Shown: positions 9,644-19,193, counted from the first letter of the stretch. The stretch is 59,551 bases of DNA from Acidobacteriota bacterium (GCA_003224905.1 QIAA01000045.1:1-59551); one strand, 5' to 3'. Program-made: numbers and translations. Notes: generated by a model not told the origin, from the letters alone.

Positions 9644-12600
9644 CTAATCGGAAACTCTGACCGGGATATGCCCTGAGGCGGCTACGTCCCTGCTCGGAAA
9701 ACCCGTTGTAACAGGGGCATCTCTGAACATAACGGGTAGAGGCTCAGATTGAATCTGTTCCGGCAGGATGGGGAGGGATGTTTCTTGTTTTTTCATCCTC
9801 GCGAGGATAGGGGCCCACGTTTCCGCAATGGTGCAGGGCCGTTGCAGCGGTTCGACCCTCATGAATGGCAATGAAGTGCCAGTGTTCAGCCAATGCGCGG
9901 CCTGCGGACTGCCGGTGAGCCTCAGGTGTTTTCGCAGTACCCGCCGCAGCCACGATTGTTCGCGTATCTCCAGCGACTCCAGCCGGACCGACTGCTGGTT
10001 ATATCCATGCTCGCCAAGCGAATCCGGCAGCACATAGGCCAGGCCACCAGTCATACCGGCGCCGAAATTGGTTCCTGCGGGCCCAAGGATTACAGCGATG
10101 CCGGCGGTCATGTACTCACACCCGTGCTGCCCCACTCCTTCCACCACCGCAAGAGCTCCGCTGTTGCGCACCGCAAAACGCTCTCCGGCGCGGCCGGCAA
10201 TGTACAACTCACCGCTGGTTGCTCCGTACAGCACGGTATTTCCGGCGAGCACGTCTCCGCGTCCGGAAGCTTCTTCGCCTGCCGTGATCGCAATCGTGCC
10301 GCCGGAGAGTCCTTTGCCCACGTAGTCGTTCGCCTCTCCGCTGAGACGGAACTGCAAGCCTGAAATTAGAAATGCGCCGAAACTTTGACCAGCTGTGCCG
10401 GTGAAATCGTACTTCTGCGAACCGCAACCCGGGCGCATGGATTGGCGGCGCAAAATCTTTCCACTCAAATGCGCACCGATGGCTCGATCAAGATTGCTGA
10501 TTGAGAAATGTCGCGGAGCATTTCCTGGCGTTGTCCGATTGTCATAAATCTCCAAAAGCGCCGTCTGCAAACCTGCAGCTTCATTTGGTTGGGGAATCTC
10601 ATTGAGTGGGCCTATCAAAGCTTTGCTCGGGCGGGGATTTTGATCATCCGCACCCGGCAAGATTCCAGCCAAGAATTGCTCCCCCTCCCGGTTGCGAGGC
10701 TGTAATCTCTCCACTCCTCCTACAATTTCGCTCAGGTTACGCGCTCCCATCGCCGCCAACAGTTCTCTCAGTTCGGCCGCGAGCCCGCGGAAGTAAGTCT
10801 CAATCATTTCCGGTTTTCCGGCGAACCGCGCTCTCAACGCCTCGTCTTGGGTGGCGATTCCCACAGGGCAGGTGTTCAAGTGACACTGCCGCGCCATCAC
10901 ACATCCCAAGGCCAGCAGCGCCGCGGTTCCGAATCCAAACTCGTCCGCTCCCAGCAGGGCTGCAATGGCCACATCGTGCGCAAACTTGAAGCCTCCATCT
11001 ACACGCAGGCGCACTCGGTCGCGCAAACCGGATTTCAGTAGCGAGCAGTGTGCATCGCGCAGTCCGTACTCCCAAGGGAGTCCTGTGTTCTTGATGGATG
11101 TGATTGGCGAAGCTCCGGTCCCCCCATCGTGACCGCTGATCGTAATTACGTCTGCCCCGGCCTTGGCTACGCCGGTCGCAATGATTCCTACCCCCGAGCT
11201 GGCCACGAGTTTCACGCCCACTCTCGCCCACGGATTGATTGCCCGCAGGTCGTAAATCAGTTGCGCCAGGTCTTCGATGCTGTAGATGTCGTGGTGTGGT
11301 GGCGGTGAGATCAGCGTCATGTTAGGCACAGCATGCCGCATGCGCGCGATGTAAGCGGAGACTTTGCTGGCTGGAAGTTGGCCGCCTTCTCCCGGCTTTG
11401 CCCCTTGCGCGATTTTGATTTCCAGTTCGTCCGCATGGACGAGATATTCGGCGGTGACTCCGAAGCGCGCGGAGGCTACCTGCTTCACACGATTGTTTGC
11501 TTCAGCCTCGCGATAATTCTCCGGATCTTCTCCGCCCTCGCCTGTGTTACTGCGAGCACCCAGGCGATTCATGGCGACTGCAAGCGTACGGTGAGTCTCA
11601 CGCGATATTGCGCCCAACGACATGGCCTGAGTGCTGAAGCGGCTCAGGATTGTGCCGTTTGGTTCCACTTCATTTAGGGGCACCGGCTCACTCGGGGTCA
11701 CTTCGAGCAGGTCCCGTATGGCTACGGGCTCTCTCTGGTGTCCCAGCTCCGCAAACGACTGATAGTTCTCCTGAGTCGGAAGTTTTATGTAGCGATGCAT
11801 GCGCCGCACCAGCTCCGGCGAGGTGGCGTGGCGCTCCCCTTTCTGGCGGAAGCGGTAAAGGCCGATGTCGTGCAGTTGATCGCGTTCGGAAGTGAATGCG
11901 GCAGAATGGCGATCCACATAGTCCTGCAAAATCTGCTTCAGCCCTTTGCCTCCAAGGGCGTGTCCGGCATCCTCGAAAAACTCGTCGCAGAGCTCGGGAT
12001 CGAGCCCCACCGTCTCGAACAGCTGACTGTTGCGGTAGCTTGCGATCGTTGAAATACCCATGCGGGCGATCACCTTGCGCAGGCCCTTCTCTACAGCTTC
12101 GCGATAGCGGCGAGTACCATCCGCGTGAAGACTCTGGGCCTGTTCAAACGCGAGATATGGGAATACGGCGCTGGCGCCAGCAGCAATCAGCATTGCCATG
12201 TGATGCGTATCTATGACCTGGCCCGTTTCGATGAGCAGCGGAATCTCACAGGCTCCAGCCTGCACCATTTCTTTCCATGCTGCAGAGAGGGCAAGCAGCG
12301 CCGGCAAGGCAGCGCGCTGCGCATTGACTCCGCGGTCGCTGAGCAGGATCAACTGTGGACTGCCGGAGAGGCTGGACTTTACCTGTTGCCGAATCCGGTG
12401 CAGATGTGCCTCTGCACCGGCGACTCCGGATTCTGTCGCGAAAGTGCAATCAATCACTTCGACGGGGGAAAGTTCTTCTTTCAAGATCACCAATTGCCCG
12501 GCATCGACAAGAGGCGAGGGAAGCGAAATCCTCCTGTCCAGAACTGTCTTCAGCGACATCACGTGGCTTTCGCGTAGAGAGTCAATAGGTGGATTCGTTA

Positions 12601-14137
12601 CCTGCGCAAAGCGCTGCTTACAGTAATCCCAGAGCGGCCGCCGAAAATTCGAAAGGGTTGCAGGCGGAGTGTCATCACCCATGCTCCACACTGCTTCCTG
12701 CCCCTGCTCCACCAGAGGTAGAAACAACAACCGGAATTGATCTTCGCTCCAGCCCAGGCTGGCCATGACTTTGGTTGGCTCAGGCGTGCAGCCGAAGAAT
12801 GCGGTGTCACTCGGGCCGATCTGAAGCCCTTGCTGAGACAGCTGAGCGAACCGAGCGCGGATCGGCAAGTTTGCCGACTCCCAGGGGCGCACGAATTTGC
12901 CAGTGCACAGATCCACCGCAAGAATTTCCCCAGGGCCGAGCCGCTGCCTTTCGATCACTTCCTTGCCCCGCAGATCCGCAATTCCGACCTCCGAGCCAAC
13001 CACCAACAGACCGTCGGAACACAAAACGTAGCGTAGCGGACGCAATCCATTGCGGTCGAGCTTGGCGCCAAGCGTCCGGCCATCACTGAAGACCAGGGCC
13101 GCGGGTCCATCCCAGGGTTCCTGTTCGTTTGCCTGCTGCGCCAGGAATGCTCTCATTTCCGGAGATGTCTCAGCCGAGTTTTCCCATGCCGGAGGTACCA
13201 TCGCCAACATCGCCGCAGATGGACCTAACCTGCGACGAATTAGAATCTCGAACGCATTGTCGAAGCTCGCTGAATCGCTGACACGCTCTTCAAGCAAATG
13301 CATGTGATCCGCAAGACCAAGCTCTTGGAGTAATCTCGTTTCCCGGGCGCGAAGCCATCGCCGGTTGCCGCTGATCGTATTGATTTCGCCGTTGTGTGCG
13401 GCGAACCGGAAAGGTTGCGCGAGCGACCAGCTGGGCTGAGTATTGGTGGAATATCGCTGATGGAAGATAGCAAACCGGCTCGCAAACTGCGGATCTCGAA
13501 GATCTTCGTAGAACGCCGGAAGTTGTTCCGGCGTGAGCAGTCCCTTGTACACGATTGTTCGCGACGAGAGTGAGCAGAAGTATGTTCCGGCGGGCGCTTC
13601 CGCCTCCGCCTCCTTGCGGGCACGGAAGAGTGCTCCATCCCAGTCGGCTGTACTTTTTGACTGCGGAGCAAAGAAGCATTGTTCAATGGCAGGTAATGTG
13701 GCCTGAGCGCGCGGGCCCAGGATTCGAGCATCAGTGGGCACAACACGCCAGCCCAGATGATTGATGCCGTTCCTCGCGGCTGCGGAATGAATGGATTCAC
13801 GGGCAGTGTCTTCTGAGCCGCGGGGAAGAAATACCATTCCGACTGCGAAAATCTCCGGAAGATCGATTCCCGCCTCGGCAGCCCTTTTCCGAAAGAAGGC
13901 GTCAGGAATTGCGGTGAGCAGGCCTGCGCCGTCTCCGCTGCGGCCGTCGGCGTCGACACCACCACGGTGTTCGAGCCGGACTAGAGCTTCCAGCGCACGC
14001 TCGACGATTTCGTGAGACGCCTCGCCGCCCAGACGGGTAACGAAACCGACACCACAGGCATCGTGATCGACGAGATTGTGCGTGTGGGACACTTCTGATT
14101 GTCTATCGCCAATGAGGTGCAAAAGTACAATCGACAA
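9644..14137 (-). CDS. gltB: Glutamate synthase, large subunit (GOGAT)
   Basis: About 1,497 residues with the full GOGAT layout. The N-terminal class II glutaminase domain has its nucleophile Cys in HDACGVGFVTRLGG, so a short propeptide is removed. A central domain is followed by the FMN/synthase barrel (TGEGGEDPENY and the ISGHDGGTGASP segment, roughly residues 790-1170) with the iron-sulfur cysteines in CVMARQCHLNTCPVG near residue 1080. The C-terminus is a GXGXG beta-helix. It makes two glutamates from glutamine and 2-oxoglutarate. The start is uncertain: the longest frame uses TTG at 14137, and a GTG at 14092 is a good alternative. No gltD small subunit is nearby, so the electron donor may be ferredoxin or a distant GltD. 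Confidence 0.96.
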   Translation of the reverse strand: MSIVLLHLIGDRQSEVSHTHNLVDHDACGVGFVTRLGGEASHEIVERALEALVRLEHRGGVDADGRSGDGAGLLTAIPDAFFRKRAAEAGIDLPEIFAVGMVFLPRGSEDTARESIHSAAARNGINHLGWRVVPTDARILGPRAQATLPAIEQCFFAPQSKSTADWDGALFRARKEAEAEAPAGTYFCSLSSRTIVYKGLLTPEQLPAFYEDLRDPQFASRFAIFHQRYSTNTQPSWSLAQPFRFAAHNGEINTISGNRRWLRARETRLLQELGLADHMHLLEERVSDSASFDNAFEILIRRRLGPSAAMLAMVPPAWENSAETSPEMRAFLAQQANEQEPWDGPAALVFSDGRTLGAKLDRNGLRPLRYVLCSDGLLVVGSEVGIADLRGKEVIERQRLGPGEILAVDLCTGKFVRPWESANLPIRARFAQLSQQGLQIGPSDTAFFGCTPEPTKVMASLGWSEDQFRLLFLPLVEQGQEAVWSMGDDTPPATLSNFRRPLWDYCKQRFAQVTNPPIDSLRESHVMSLKTVLDRRISLPSPLVDAGQLVILKEELSPVEVIDCTFATESGVAGAEAHLHRIRQQVKSSLSGSPQLILLSDRGVNAQRAALPALLALSAAWKEMVQAGACEIPLLIETGQVIDTHHMAMLIAAGASAVFPYLAFEQAQSLHADGTRRYREAVEKGLRKVIARMGISTIASYRNSQLFETVGLDPELCDEFFEDAGHALGGKGLKQILQDYVDRHSAAFTSERDQLHDIGLYRFRQKGERHATSPELVRRMHRYIKLPTQENYQSFAELGHQREPVAIRDLLEVTPSEPVPLNEVEPNGTILSRFSTQAMSLGAISRETHRTLAVAMNRLGARSNTGEGGEDPENYREAEANNRVKQVASARFGVTAEYLVHADELEIKIAQGAKPGEGGQLPASKVSAYIARMRHAVPNMTLISPPPHHDIYSIEDLAQLIYDLRAINPWARVGVKLVASSGVGIIATGVAKAGADVITISGHDGGTGASPITSIKNTGLPWEYGLRDAHCSLLKSGLRDRVRLRVDGGFKFAHDVAIAALLGADEFGFGTAALLALGCVMARQCHLNTCPVGIATQDEALRARFAGKPEMIETYFRGLAAELRELLAAMGARNLSEIVGGVERLQPRNREGEQFLAGILPGADDQNPRPSKALIGPLNEIPQPNEAAGLQTALLEIYDNRTTPGNAPRHFSISNLDRAIGAHLSGKILRRQSMRPGCGSQKYDFTGTAGQSFGAFLISGLQFRLSGEANDYVGKGLSGGTIAITAGEEASGRGDVLAGNTVLYGATSGELYIAGRAGERFAVRNSGALAVVEGVGQHGCEYMTAGIAVILGPAGTNFGAGMTGGLAYVLPDSLGEHGYNQQSVRLESLEIREQSWLRRVLRKHLRLTGSPQAAHWLNTGTSLPFMRVEPLQRPCTIAETWAPILARMKKQETSLPILPEQIQSEPLPVMFRDAPVTTGFPSRDVAASGHIPVRVSD

Positions 14138-14231
14138 TTTCGATGATTAGGATGGATTTTTTGAAATCGAGAGACCGCTTGATGGAGGGAATGTGGGGCG
14201 AGATCAGCTGTGAGTTGCGTCTTTGATAGTA

Positions 14232-14471
14232 CTACGTTCCTCCAGCCGCGTTCTTCATTCGCAAGTTTTTGATGAAGGGAAAATAAAGTTCCAGCTCTGC
14301 CATGCCGTTGTCGTCAGTAGGCTGAGCCATGCCTCGACTGGAGATGATCTCTTGTACGCACTGCATCGGGTCGTCAAGTAAGGGAAGTACGGTCCGCAAT
14401 GCATCAACTTCTTTCCGCACCCGGATCAGATCGATTTCTTTCTGCTGCAAGACAACTTGGGGGTTTTTCAC
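14232..14471 (-). CDS. Hypothetical protein, 79 aa
   Basis: A small protein starting at GTG with GGAG six bases upstream. The sequence KEIDLIRVRKEVDALRTVLPLL forms an N-terminal coiled-coil-like helix, followed by an acidic QPTDDNGMAELELYFP part. No domain is recognised. Helices of the form QKExDLxRVRKExxAL recur in small acidobacterial proteins in my recollection, which supports it as real. It is transcribed toward gltB, with about 95 nt between them. Confidence 0.6.
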   Translation of the reverse strand: MKNPQVVLQQKEIDLIRVRKEVDALRTVLPLLDDPMQCVQEIISSRGMAQPTDDNGMAELELYFPFIKNLRMKNAAGGT

Positions 14472-14657
14472 AGAATCTCCGGTAGGTCGCGGTAAGTGTA
14501 TCCCTACTCTGTGCCGCGCCGCTCTGTGGAAATTGTGAATAAATCCTTAGCTCTTCTCGCCTGGTCCTGCGTTTCAGCCGAAAAGTAATCCAGCCAGAAG
14601 GCCGGCAGGACCGGCTTTCTGGCTGTAACTTGTCTCGCCTGCATTTCTGCAGATGGT

Positions 14658-14855
14658 TCAGTTCCCTTTCGTTGGGCGGTTAGTACGAGCTGTGCTATTG
14701 CCGGACATCGTGTCTTGATAGGCCTTCTCGTGATGGGCGGTATTCTTCGTGACATCTTCCGTGTACCTGGCGAGTTCTTCTGACAGGCCGATCAGGCCAT
14801 CTTCATACTGAGCTACGGCGATCTCAGTATTGGTGTTGTGAAGCGGATCAGCCAC
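14658..14855 (-). CDS. Hypothetical protein, 65 aa
   Basis: A short acidic protein, ADPLHNTNTEIAVAQYEDGL then LSEELARYTEDVTKN, with a polar tail. It starts at GTG; the only GGAG upstream is rather far away. A second overlapping frame at 14504-14755 has an arginine/proline-rich composition more typical of a shadow, so this frame is preferred. Function unknown. Confidence 0.4.
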   Translation of the reverse strand: MADPLHNTNTEIAVAQYEDGLIGLSEELARYTEDVTKNTAHHEKAYQDTMSGNSTARTNRPTKGN

Positions 14856-14929
14856 CAGCTGGCGGGAGATGCTCCAGCATAATGACCCTTGTCTGGGGGG
14901 CCGATATTGCTTTGCTCAGGGACAGCTTC

Positions 14930-15325
14930 CTACAGCGACTTCCTTGCTGACCATGCCGTAGAGCGAATTCCTTGAAAGCTTTGATCCGCTACCGAGTCAA
15001 CCGCCATGCGCAAGGCCCGGTGGTGGTCATCTTCGAGCGCAACGAACCGGAATGGCTGCAGAACCCCCTCGTTGAGGTTCCGTGTGGGGCTAAGCATCTC
15101 TGCCATCCCGTGGACGGGCCCGGATTGGGTTTGGAATGCAACCTCGACAAAATCGCCTTGGCTCAGCGATTTCGCAAGTCGTAACAGACCGCCTGTGGTG
15201 GATATTGTTTGGAGTTTGCCTTTGGCGCGCTCGCCATCTTCTAACATGACCAGGGCGGGGACTGATCCGCCTAGCTGAATACGGGGGGCGCGCCGTTCGG
15301 AACTTGCTTGGGGAAAGTGGGTCAT
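14930..15325 (-). CDS. PilZ-domain protein
   Basis: A 131-residue protein starting MTHFPQASSERRAPRIQLG. The RRAPRI stretch followed 20-30 residues later by TISTTGGLLRL resembles the RxxxR and (D/N)xSxxG c-di-GMP binding motifs of PilZ domains, with the second motif degenerate (T instead of D/N). The body FVEVAFQTQSGPVHGMAEML is also PilZ-like. The ATG at 15325 has GTGAGGT about six bases upstream and is preferred over an in-frame GTG four codons earlier. It stands alone on the minus strand. It might bind c-di-GMP or be a non-binding PilZ relative. Confidence 0.72.
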   Translation of the reverse strand: MTHFPQASSERRAPRIQLGGSVPALVMLEDGERAKGKLQTISTTGGLLRLAKSLSQGDFVEVAFQTQSGPVHGMAEMLSPTRNLNEGVLQPFRFVALEDDHHRALRMAVDSVADQSFQGIRSTAWSARKSL

Positions 15326-15480
15326 AGGCAACCTCACTATGTCATATCGGCTGGAATGCCAGCGAGATTACCGAAGCAGCGGAACAGGACCAGGAGATTC
15401 AACTCGCAAACGACCTAAGCCTCGGAATCGCGGCATGATACGTATTATCCAGTTCGATAATGTCCCTGGGGACATGGACC

Positions 15481-17049
15481 TCATCCGCCTATTTCAACAA
15501 TCGCCCTCTGCGCCATTTCGCCCGTCCGGCGGAAAGCTTTTGGAAGCGCCGTCAGCAGATCGGTGGCAACCAGTGAGTGCTCGCCCACACTCTCTCGCGC
15601 CATGTCGCCTGCGAACCCGTGGAGGTACACTGCTGCAATCACGGCTTCAGGCAACTGTTTTGGGTTCTGCGCGATCATTCCCGCGATCATCCCGGTGAGG
15701 ATGTCGCCCGTCCCGCCGGTGGCCATGCCCGGATTGCCGGTCGCGTTCACCCAGACGGTTCCGTCGGGCAAAACAATCAGCGTGCGGTGGCCTTTCAGGA
15801 CGACGATAATTCCGTGCTCGCGGGCGAAGGTACGAGCCACGTTCAGGCGATCGTGCTGGACTGCGGCGGTAGTTAGTCCAGTGAGTCGCGACATTTCTCC
15901 GGGATGTGGAGTGATCACCAGCGAGCGGCCGTTTGCCTTGAGCGCATCAGCACCGCCAGCGAAGGCGTTGAGCCCATCTGCGTCGACGACCATGGGCCGT
16001 GACTTGTCCTCACACACCCGATGGATGAATTCGACGGTTTCTGGATGCCGCGAAATCCCTGGACCGACCGCGAGCACGGTCTTGCCTTTCAGAACGTCGT
16101 CCATACGCTGAAGCGCTCGCGCGGAGATGCTTCCCGCGTCGGTTTCCTCCAGCGGCTCAGTCATGATCTCCGGGTGGAATCCTGCGACCGTCGGCAGTAC
16201 CGATTTCGCCGTTGCCACGGTCGACAATCCCGCGCCCGCGCGCAGCGCGGCCATGCCTGCCATTGCGGCTGCACCTGCTTTACCCAGCGATCCTCCGATC
16301 ACCAGCACGTGCCCGAAGCTGCCTTTGTGCGCTTCGGGAGGACGCGGAGCAATGAGCGGCGCGACATCGTGCGGCGTCGTAATATTAAGTGCCAGCGACG
16401 AAGTAGCCGCGTCATCGGGAGAGCCAATCGGAGCAATGACTATTGGGCCGTCGCATAGATGTCCGAAGACGTGGGCTGGCCGCGGCGCTGTGAAGGTTAC
16501 GACTGCGTCAGCTCGGGCTACCGATCCGGTCTGCTCGCCCATAACGTCAGCATCTGCTCCGGATGGAATATCAACCGCGACGACCGGAGCGCTGCTGGCG
16601 TTCAATGTCGCGATAGCTGCCGCGTACAACCCGCTCACTGGCGGCCGAAAACCGGTTCCCAGGATCGCATCTATCAAGAGATCGGCTTGGAACGCGACGC
16701 GGACAGGTTCGCCCTTCAACTCTTCCGCCGCACGCACGAATAAAGGAGTCAGCGGGAGCTTGCCAAACATCTCTCCGGCATCGCCACGCAGCTCGGAGCG
16801 ATCCGCCAGAAGAAGGGTTACCACTTCCCTTCCCGCTTGATGCAGCTTGCGAGCGCCTACGAATCCGTCTCCGCCGTTGTTGCCCTTTCCGCAGATCACG
16901 CCAATGCGCTTCGCATCCGGATAGCGAGCGAGCACGAACTCCGCAACCGCGGAGCCAGCGTTCTCCATGAGGGTGAGCGAAGGCACTCCGAAGCGCTCGC
17001 TGCTGACGCGATCGATCTCGCGCATTTCGGCGGCGCTGACGATCTTCAT
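15481..17049 (-). CDS. nnr: Bifunctional NAD(P)HX epimerase / ADP-dependent NAD(P)HX dehydratase
   Basis: A 522-residue fusion of YjeF-N epimerase (about 1-215) and the ribokinase-like dehydratase (about 230-510). The N-terminal half has MENAGSAVAEF and the phosphate-binding GKGNNGGDGFVGARKL. The C-terminal half has GSLGKAGAAAMAG, VVDADGLNAFAG, ITPHPGEMSRLTG and the active-site GNPGMATGGTGDILTGMI. Together they repair hydrated NAD(P)H. The ATG overlaps the stop of the upstream channel gene as ATGA, so the two are cotranscribed. The length and domain order are standard for bacterial Nnr. Confidence 0.96.
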   Translation of the reverse strand: MKIVSAAEMREIDRVSSERFGVPSLTLMENAGSAVAEFVLARYPDAKRIGVICGKGNNGGDGFVGARKLHQAGREVVTLLLADRSELRGDAGEMFGKLPLTPLFVRAAEELKGEPVRVAFQADLLIDAILGTGFRPPVSGLYAAAIATLNASSAPVVAVDIPSGADADVMGEQTGSVARADAVVTFTAPRPAHVFGHLCDGPIVIAPIGSPDDAATSSLALNITTPHDVAPLIAPRPPEAHKGSFGHVLVIGGSLGKAGAAAMAGMAALRAGAGLSTVATAKSVLPTVAGFHPEIMTEPLEETDAGSISARALQRMDDVLKGKTVLAVGPGISRHPETVEFIHRVCEDKSRPMVVDADGLNAFAGGADALKANGRSLVITPHPGEMSRLTGLTTAAVQHDRLNVARTFAREHGIIVVLKGHRTLIVLPDGTVWVNATGNPGMATGGTGDILTGMIAGMIAQNPKQLPEAVIAAVYLHGFAGDMARESVGEHSLVATDLLTALPKAFRRTGEMAQRAIVEIGG

Positions 17050-18041
17050 GCGTGCGACGCCATCTGCTCCAGTTGCCGGAGTTGCCCAGGTTCGCCCATG
17101 GCGATCAGGTAATCGCCGGGCTGGATGCGGTCTTCGGGCGAAGGGTTGAAGCGCATGCCCTCTTCGCGCTTGATGGCCAGAATGATCACGCCGCGATCCT
17201 GGCGGATGCGGGAATTCTCGATGGTCTTGCCCGCGAACGAGGAATCCGGCGTGACGCAGATTTCGCCGATCTCCAGATCCATGCCGAGGTGAGTTGTGGC
17301 GGTGTCGAGAAAACTGACTACGTGGGGACGCAAAAAAGATTGCGCGATACGCTGTCCGGCAAAGTGATATGGAGAAACGACAGAATCAGCTCCAGCGGTG
17401 AGCAGATGTTTTTCCGCATCATCCTCGCTGGCGCGGGCGATGATCTTTAACCGCGGATTCAGCCCGCGCGCGGTGAGCACGATGTAGAGATTGGTCGCGT
17501 CGGTAGTAGTGGCGGCAACCAGTCCCCGGGCGCGCTCGATGTGGACATCGCGCAGCGTCTGCTCCTGCGTAGCGTCGCCGATCACGGTGAGCCAGTCGCC
17601 GGTGTAGCGCGCCGCCTTGGGTTCGTTCTGCTCGATGATCACAAACGGCGCCGGCCTGCGCGCCAGCTCGCGGGCGGCGCTGCGGCCTACACGTCCCGCT
17701 CCACAGATGATGTAGTGATCGGTGAGCCGGCCAATTTCGCGCTCCATTTTTCGTCTGCCGAAGAAGCTTCGCAGCTCGAATTCTAGCAAAGCCTGGGTGA
17801 GCGCCCCGATGCCGAGAAAAACCAGCGACACCCCGGCCACGATCAGCGCGAGATTGAAAATGCGCCCGCTGTGCGAGAGCGGATGGATCTCCTGGTACCC
17901 GATGGTGGTGAACGTCGTAACGACCATGTACAGCCCATCGAACCAGCTCCAGCCCTCGATCCAGTGGAACCCAGCCATGCCGGCTAGGACCAGCAGCAGC
18001 AGCGCGGCGACGATCAGTCGCAGATGGCGGAGGGCTTTCAT
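17046..18041 (-). CDS. Two-TM potassium channel with RCK (TrkA-N/TrkA-C) domains, unusual filter
   Basis: A 331-residue membrane protein. TM1 spans about residues 8-25, a pore loop about 36-52, and TM2 about 62-88. A cytosolic RCK-N Rossmann domain starts HYIICGAGRVGRSAARELA, and an RCK-C domain covers the last 90 residues. The filter reads TTIGYQE (T46-I-G-Y-Q50) where K+ channels have TxGYGD/E, so the second glycine is replaced by glutamine. Otherwise it is MthK/KtrA-like and should be gated by a nucleotide or Ca2+ bound to RCK. It is the first gene of a two-gene unit with nnr. Ion selectivity should not be assumed. Confidence 0.87.
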   Translation of the reverse strand: MKALRHLRLIVAALLLLVLAGMAGFHWIEGWSWFDGLYMVVTTFTTIGYQEIHPLSHSGRIFNLALIVAGVSLVFLGIGALTQALLEFELRSFFGRRKMEREIGRLTDHYIICGAGRVGRSAARELARRPAPFVIIEQNEPKAARYTGDWLTVIGDATQEQTLRDVHIERARGLVAATTTDATNLYIVLTARGLNPRLKIIARASEDDAEKHLLTAGADSVVSPYHFAGQRIAQSFLRPHVVSFLDTATTHLGMDLEIGEICVTPDSSFAGKTIENSRIRQDRGVIILAIKREEGMRFNPSPEDRIQPGDYLIAMGEPGQLRQLEQMASHA

Positions 18042-18099
18042 GGAAAATTCGGCGGCAAGCGTAGCAGATTTTCGCCGTTTGCTGCTAAGTAAAGGATCG

Positions 18100-18737
18100 T
18101 CAATCCGGAGGTTCCGGAGTCGTCATGGTGAAATCGCCGTAGACCCAAACCCGCGCATCGTCATACAGACGCGTCAGCACTGGTTTGCTGTTGCCATTCT
18201 TGTCCCATGGCTGTAGATCGCCATCTAATTCACAAAATGCCAGGTCCTTCTCGCCCTGGTTCAGCAGTCCATGAGCATGGACAAGAATCGCCGCAAGGAT
18301 GGAATTATCAAACGGCTTCAGTTCTAACTTTTCCGTGCTCAGCGAGATCGATCGCTCCAGCATATCCGCGCTCAACGGGAAGATGCTCAACCCTTTCTCT
18401 GCTTTCAATGCCTCGAGCCGTGCCTCCAGATTGTCTAAGTCCTGTTTGACTAGGCGTTCGAACTGATCGAGGACTCGCCTCGTGGTCTCCACCACGTCCG
18501 CCTCCACATGTCCGTTCGCCTTCGCCCATTTGAGGTGTTCGCGAAGCCTGTCAGCTTCTCTAGGCTGAAGCTTGATCCTGATGGCGGAGCGTGCCTCGGA
18601 AAGACAAGCTGCCGAAGATGAAGTTGAATCGCTCCGGAGTTGGCAGCTTCCAATAGTCTGATCGCGGCTAATGCACGCAGATGCGCGGGTGCACAATAGT
18701 CAACCACCCAATTCGTCTCAACAAAAACATGTCTCAT
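18100..18737 (-). pseudogene. PIN-domain protein interrupted by a single-base frameshift
   Basis: Two overlapping minus-strand frames join into one PIN-like protein of about 211 residues. The 5' part starts MRHVFVETNWVVDYCAP and runs to GAIQLHL. The 3' part continues as AACLSEARSAIRIKLQ to TMTTPEPPD. At about 18611-18617 the minus strand reads CTTCGGCAGCT; one added C (CTTCCGGCAGCT) would read L-P-A-A and restore the frame. The PIN core (ETN near residue 7, FDNSILAAIL, CELDGDL) suggests a Mg-dependent RNase fold. It starts 15 nt after the preceding gene. It may be a real pseudogene or a sequencing error. Confidence 0.78.
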
Positions 18738-18752
18738 GTACGCCCACAGGTG

Positions 18753-19193
18753 CTACCGAGGGCCCGCGGCTCGTACAATTCCGGTCTCAACAGCCGGAAG
18801 AATATAGTGATTGATGATTTCCAGCAGCTTGGGGTCTTTCACCTGACCCCGCAAGGCGCTGCTCGCAAGATCATCTTCAAGCCATGTCTGTACAGCGTTC
18901 TCAAACGCAGCCCCGCCGCCAGGTGCAGGCGGCTGGAACTTGATCAACCCAGTAATGTCGAACTCTCCAAGCCGCTCAATCGAATCTTCCGAGTAGGAAG
19001 TGAAGCGGTCGAGATAAACCCACACCCGTTGCGGCGTGACCAGTAGCCCCAATGGACAGCGCAACTGCAGCATGAAGTTCTTAAACTGATGCTCAGTTCC
19101 CTGCAGGTCGGGAACCTGAAGCTTGGCCTCAACCACAAGCTTCACTTCGGTCGAGTCAGGGCTGCTAACGATGATGTCGGCCTGGGCTGGCAT
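18753..19193 (-). CDS. Hypothetical protein, possible PD-(D/E)XK nuclease-like fold
   Basis: A 146-residue protein starting MPAQADIIVSS. D6 followed by LVVEAKL (E22-A-K24) fits the D...ExK core of the PD-(D/E)XK superfamily, and the later QLRCPLGLLVTPQRVWVYL resembles the strand-rich part of HsdR_N-type domains. This is motif-level inference only, and the size is small. It lies 15 nt before the PIN gene and 110 nt from a REP element, so its 5' neighbourhood has been remodelled. It could be a truncated remnant of a longer nuclease. Confidence 0.55.
   Translation of the reverse strand: MPAQADIIVSSPDSTEVKLVVEAKLQVPDLQGTEHQFKNFMLQLRCPLGLLVTPQRVWVYLDRFTSYSEDSIERLGEFDITGLIKFQPPAPGGGAAFENAVQTWLEDDLASSALRGQVKDPKLLEIINHYILPAVETGIVRAAGPR

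Noticed and set aside
14504..14755. Minus-strand frame of 83 codons rich in Arg and Pro.
   Set aside because: Composition is that of a shadow frame; the overlapping frame at 14658-14855 is more protein-like.
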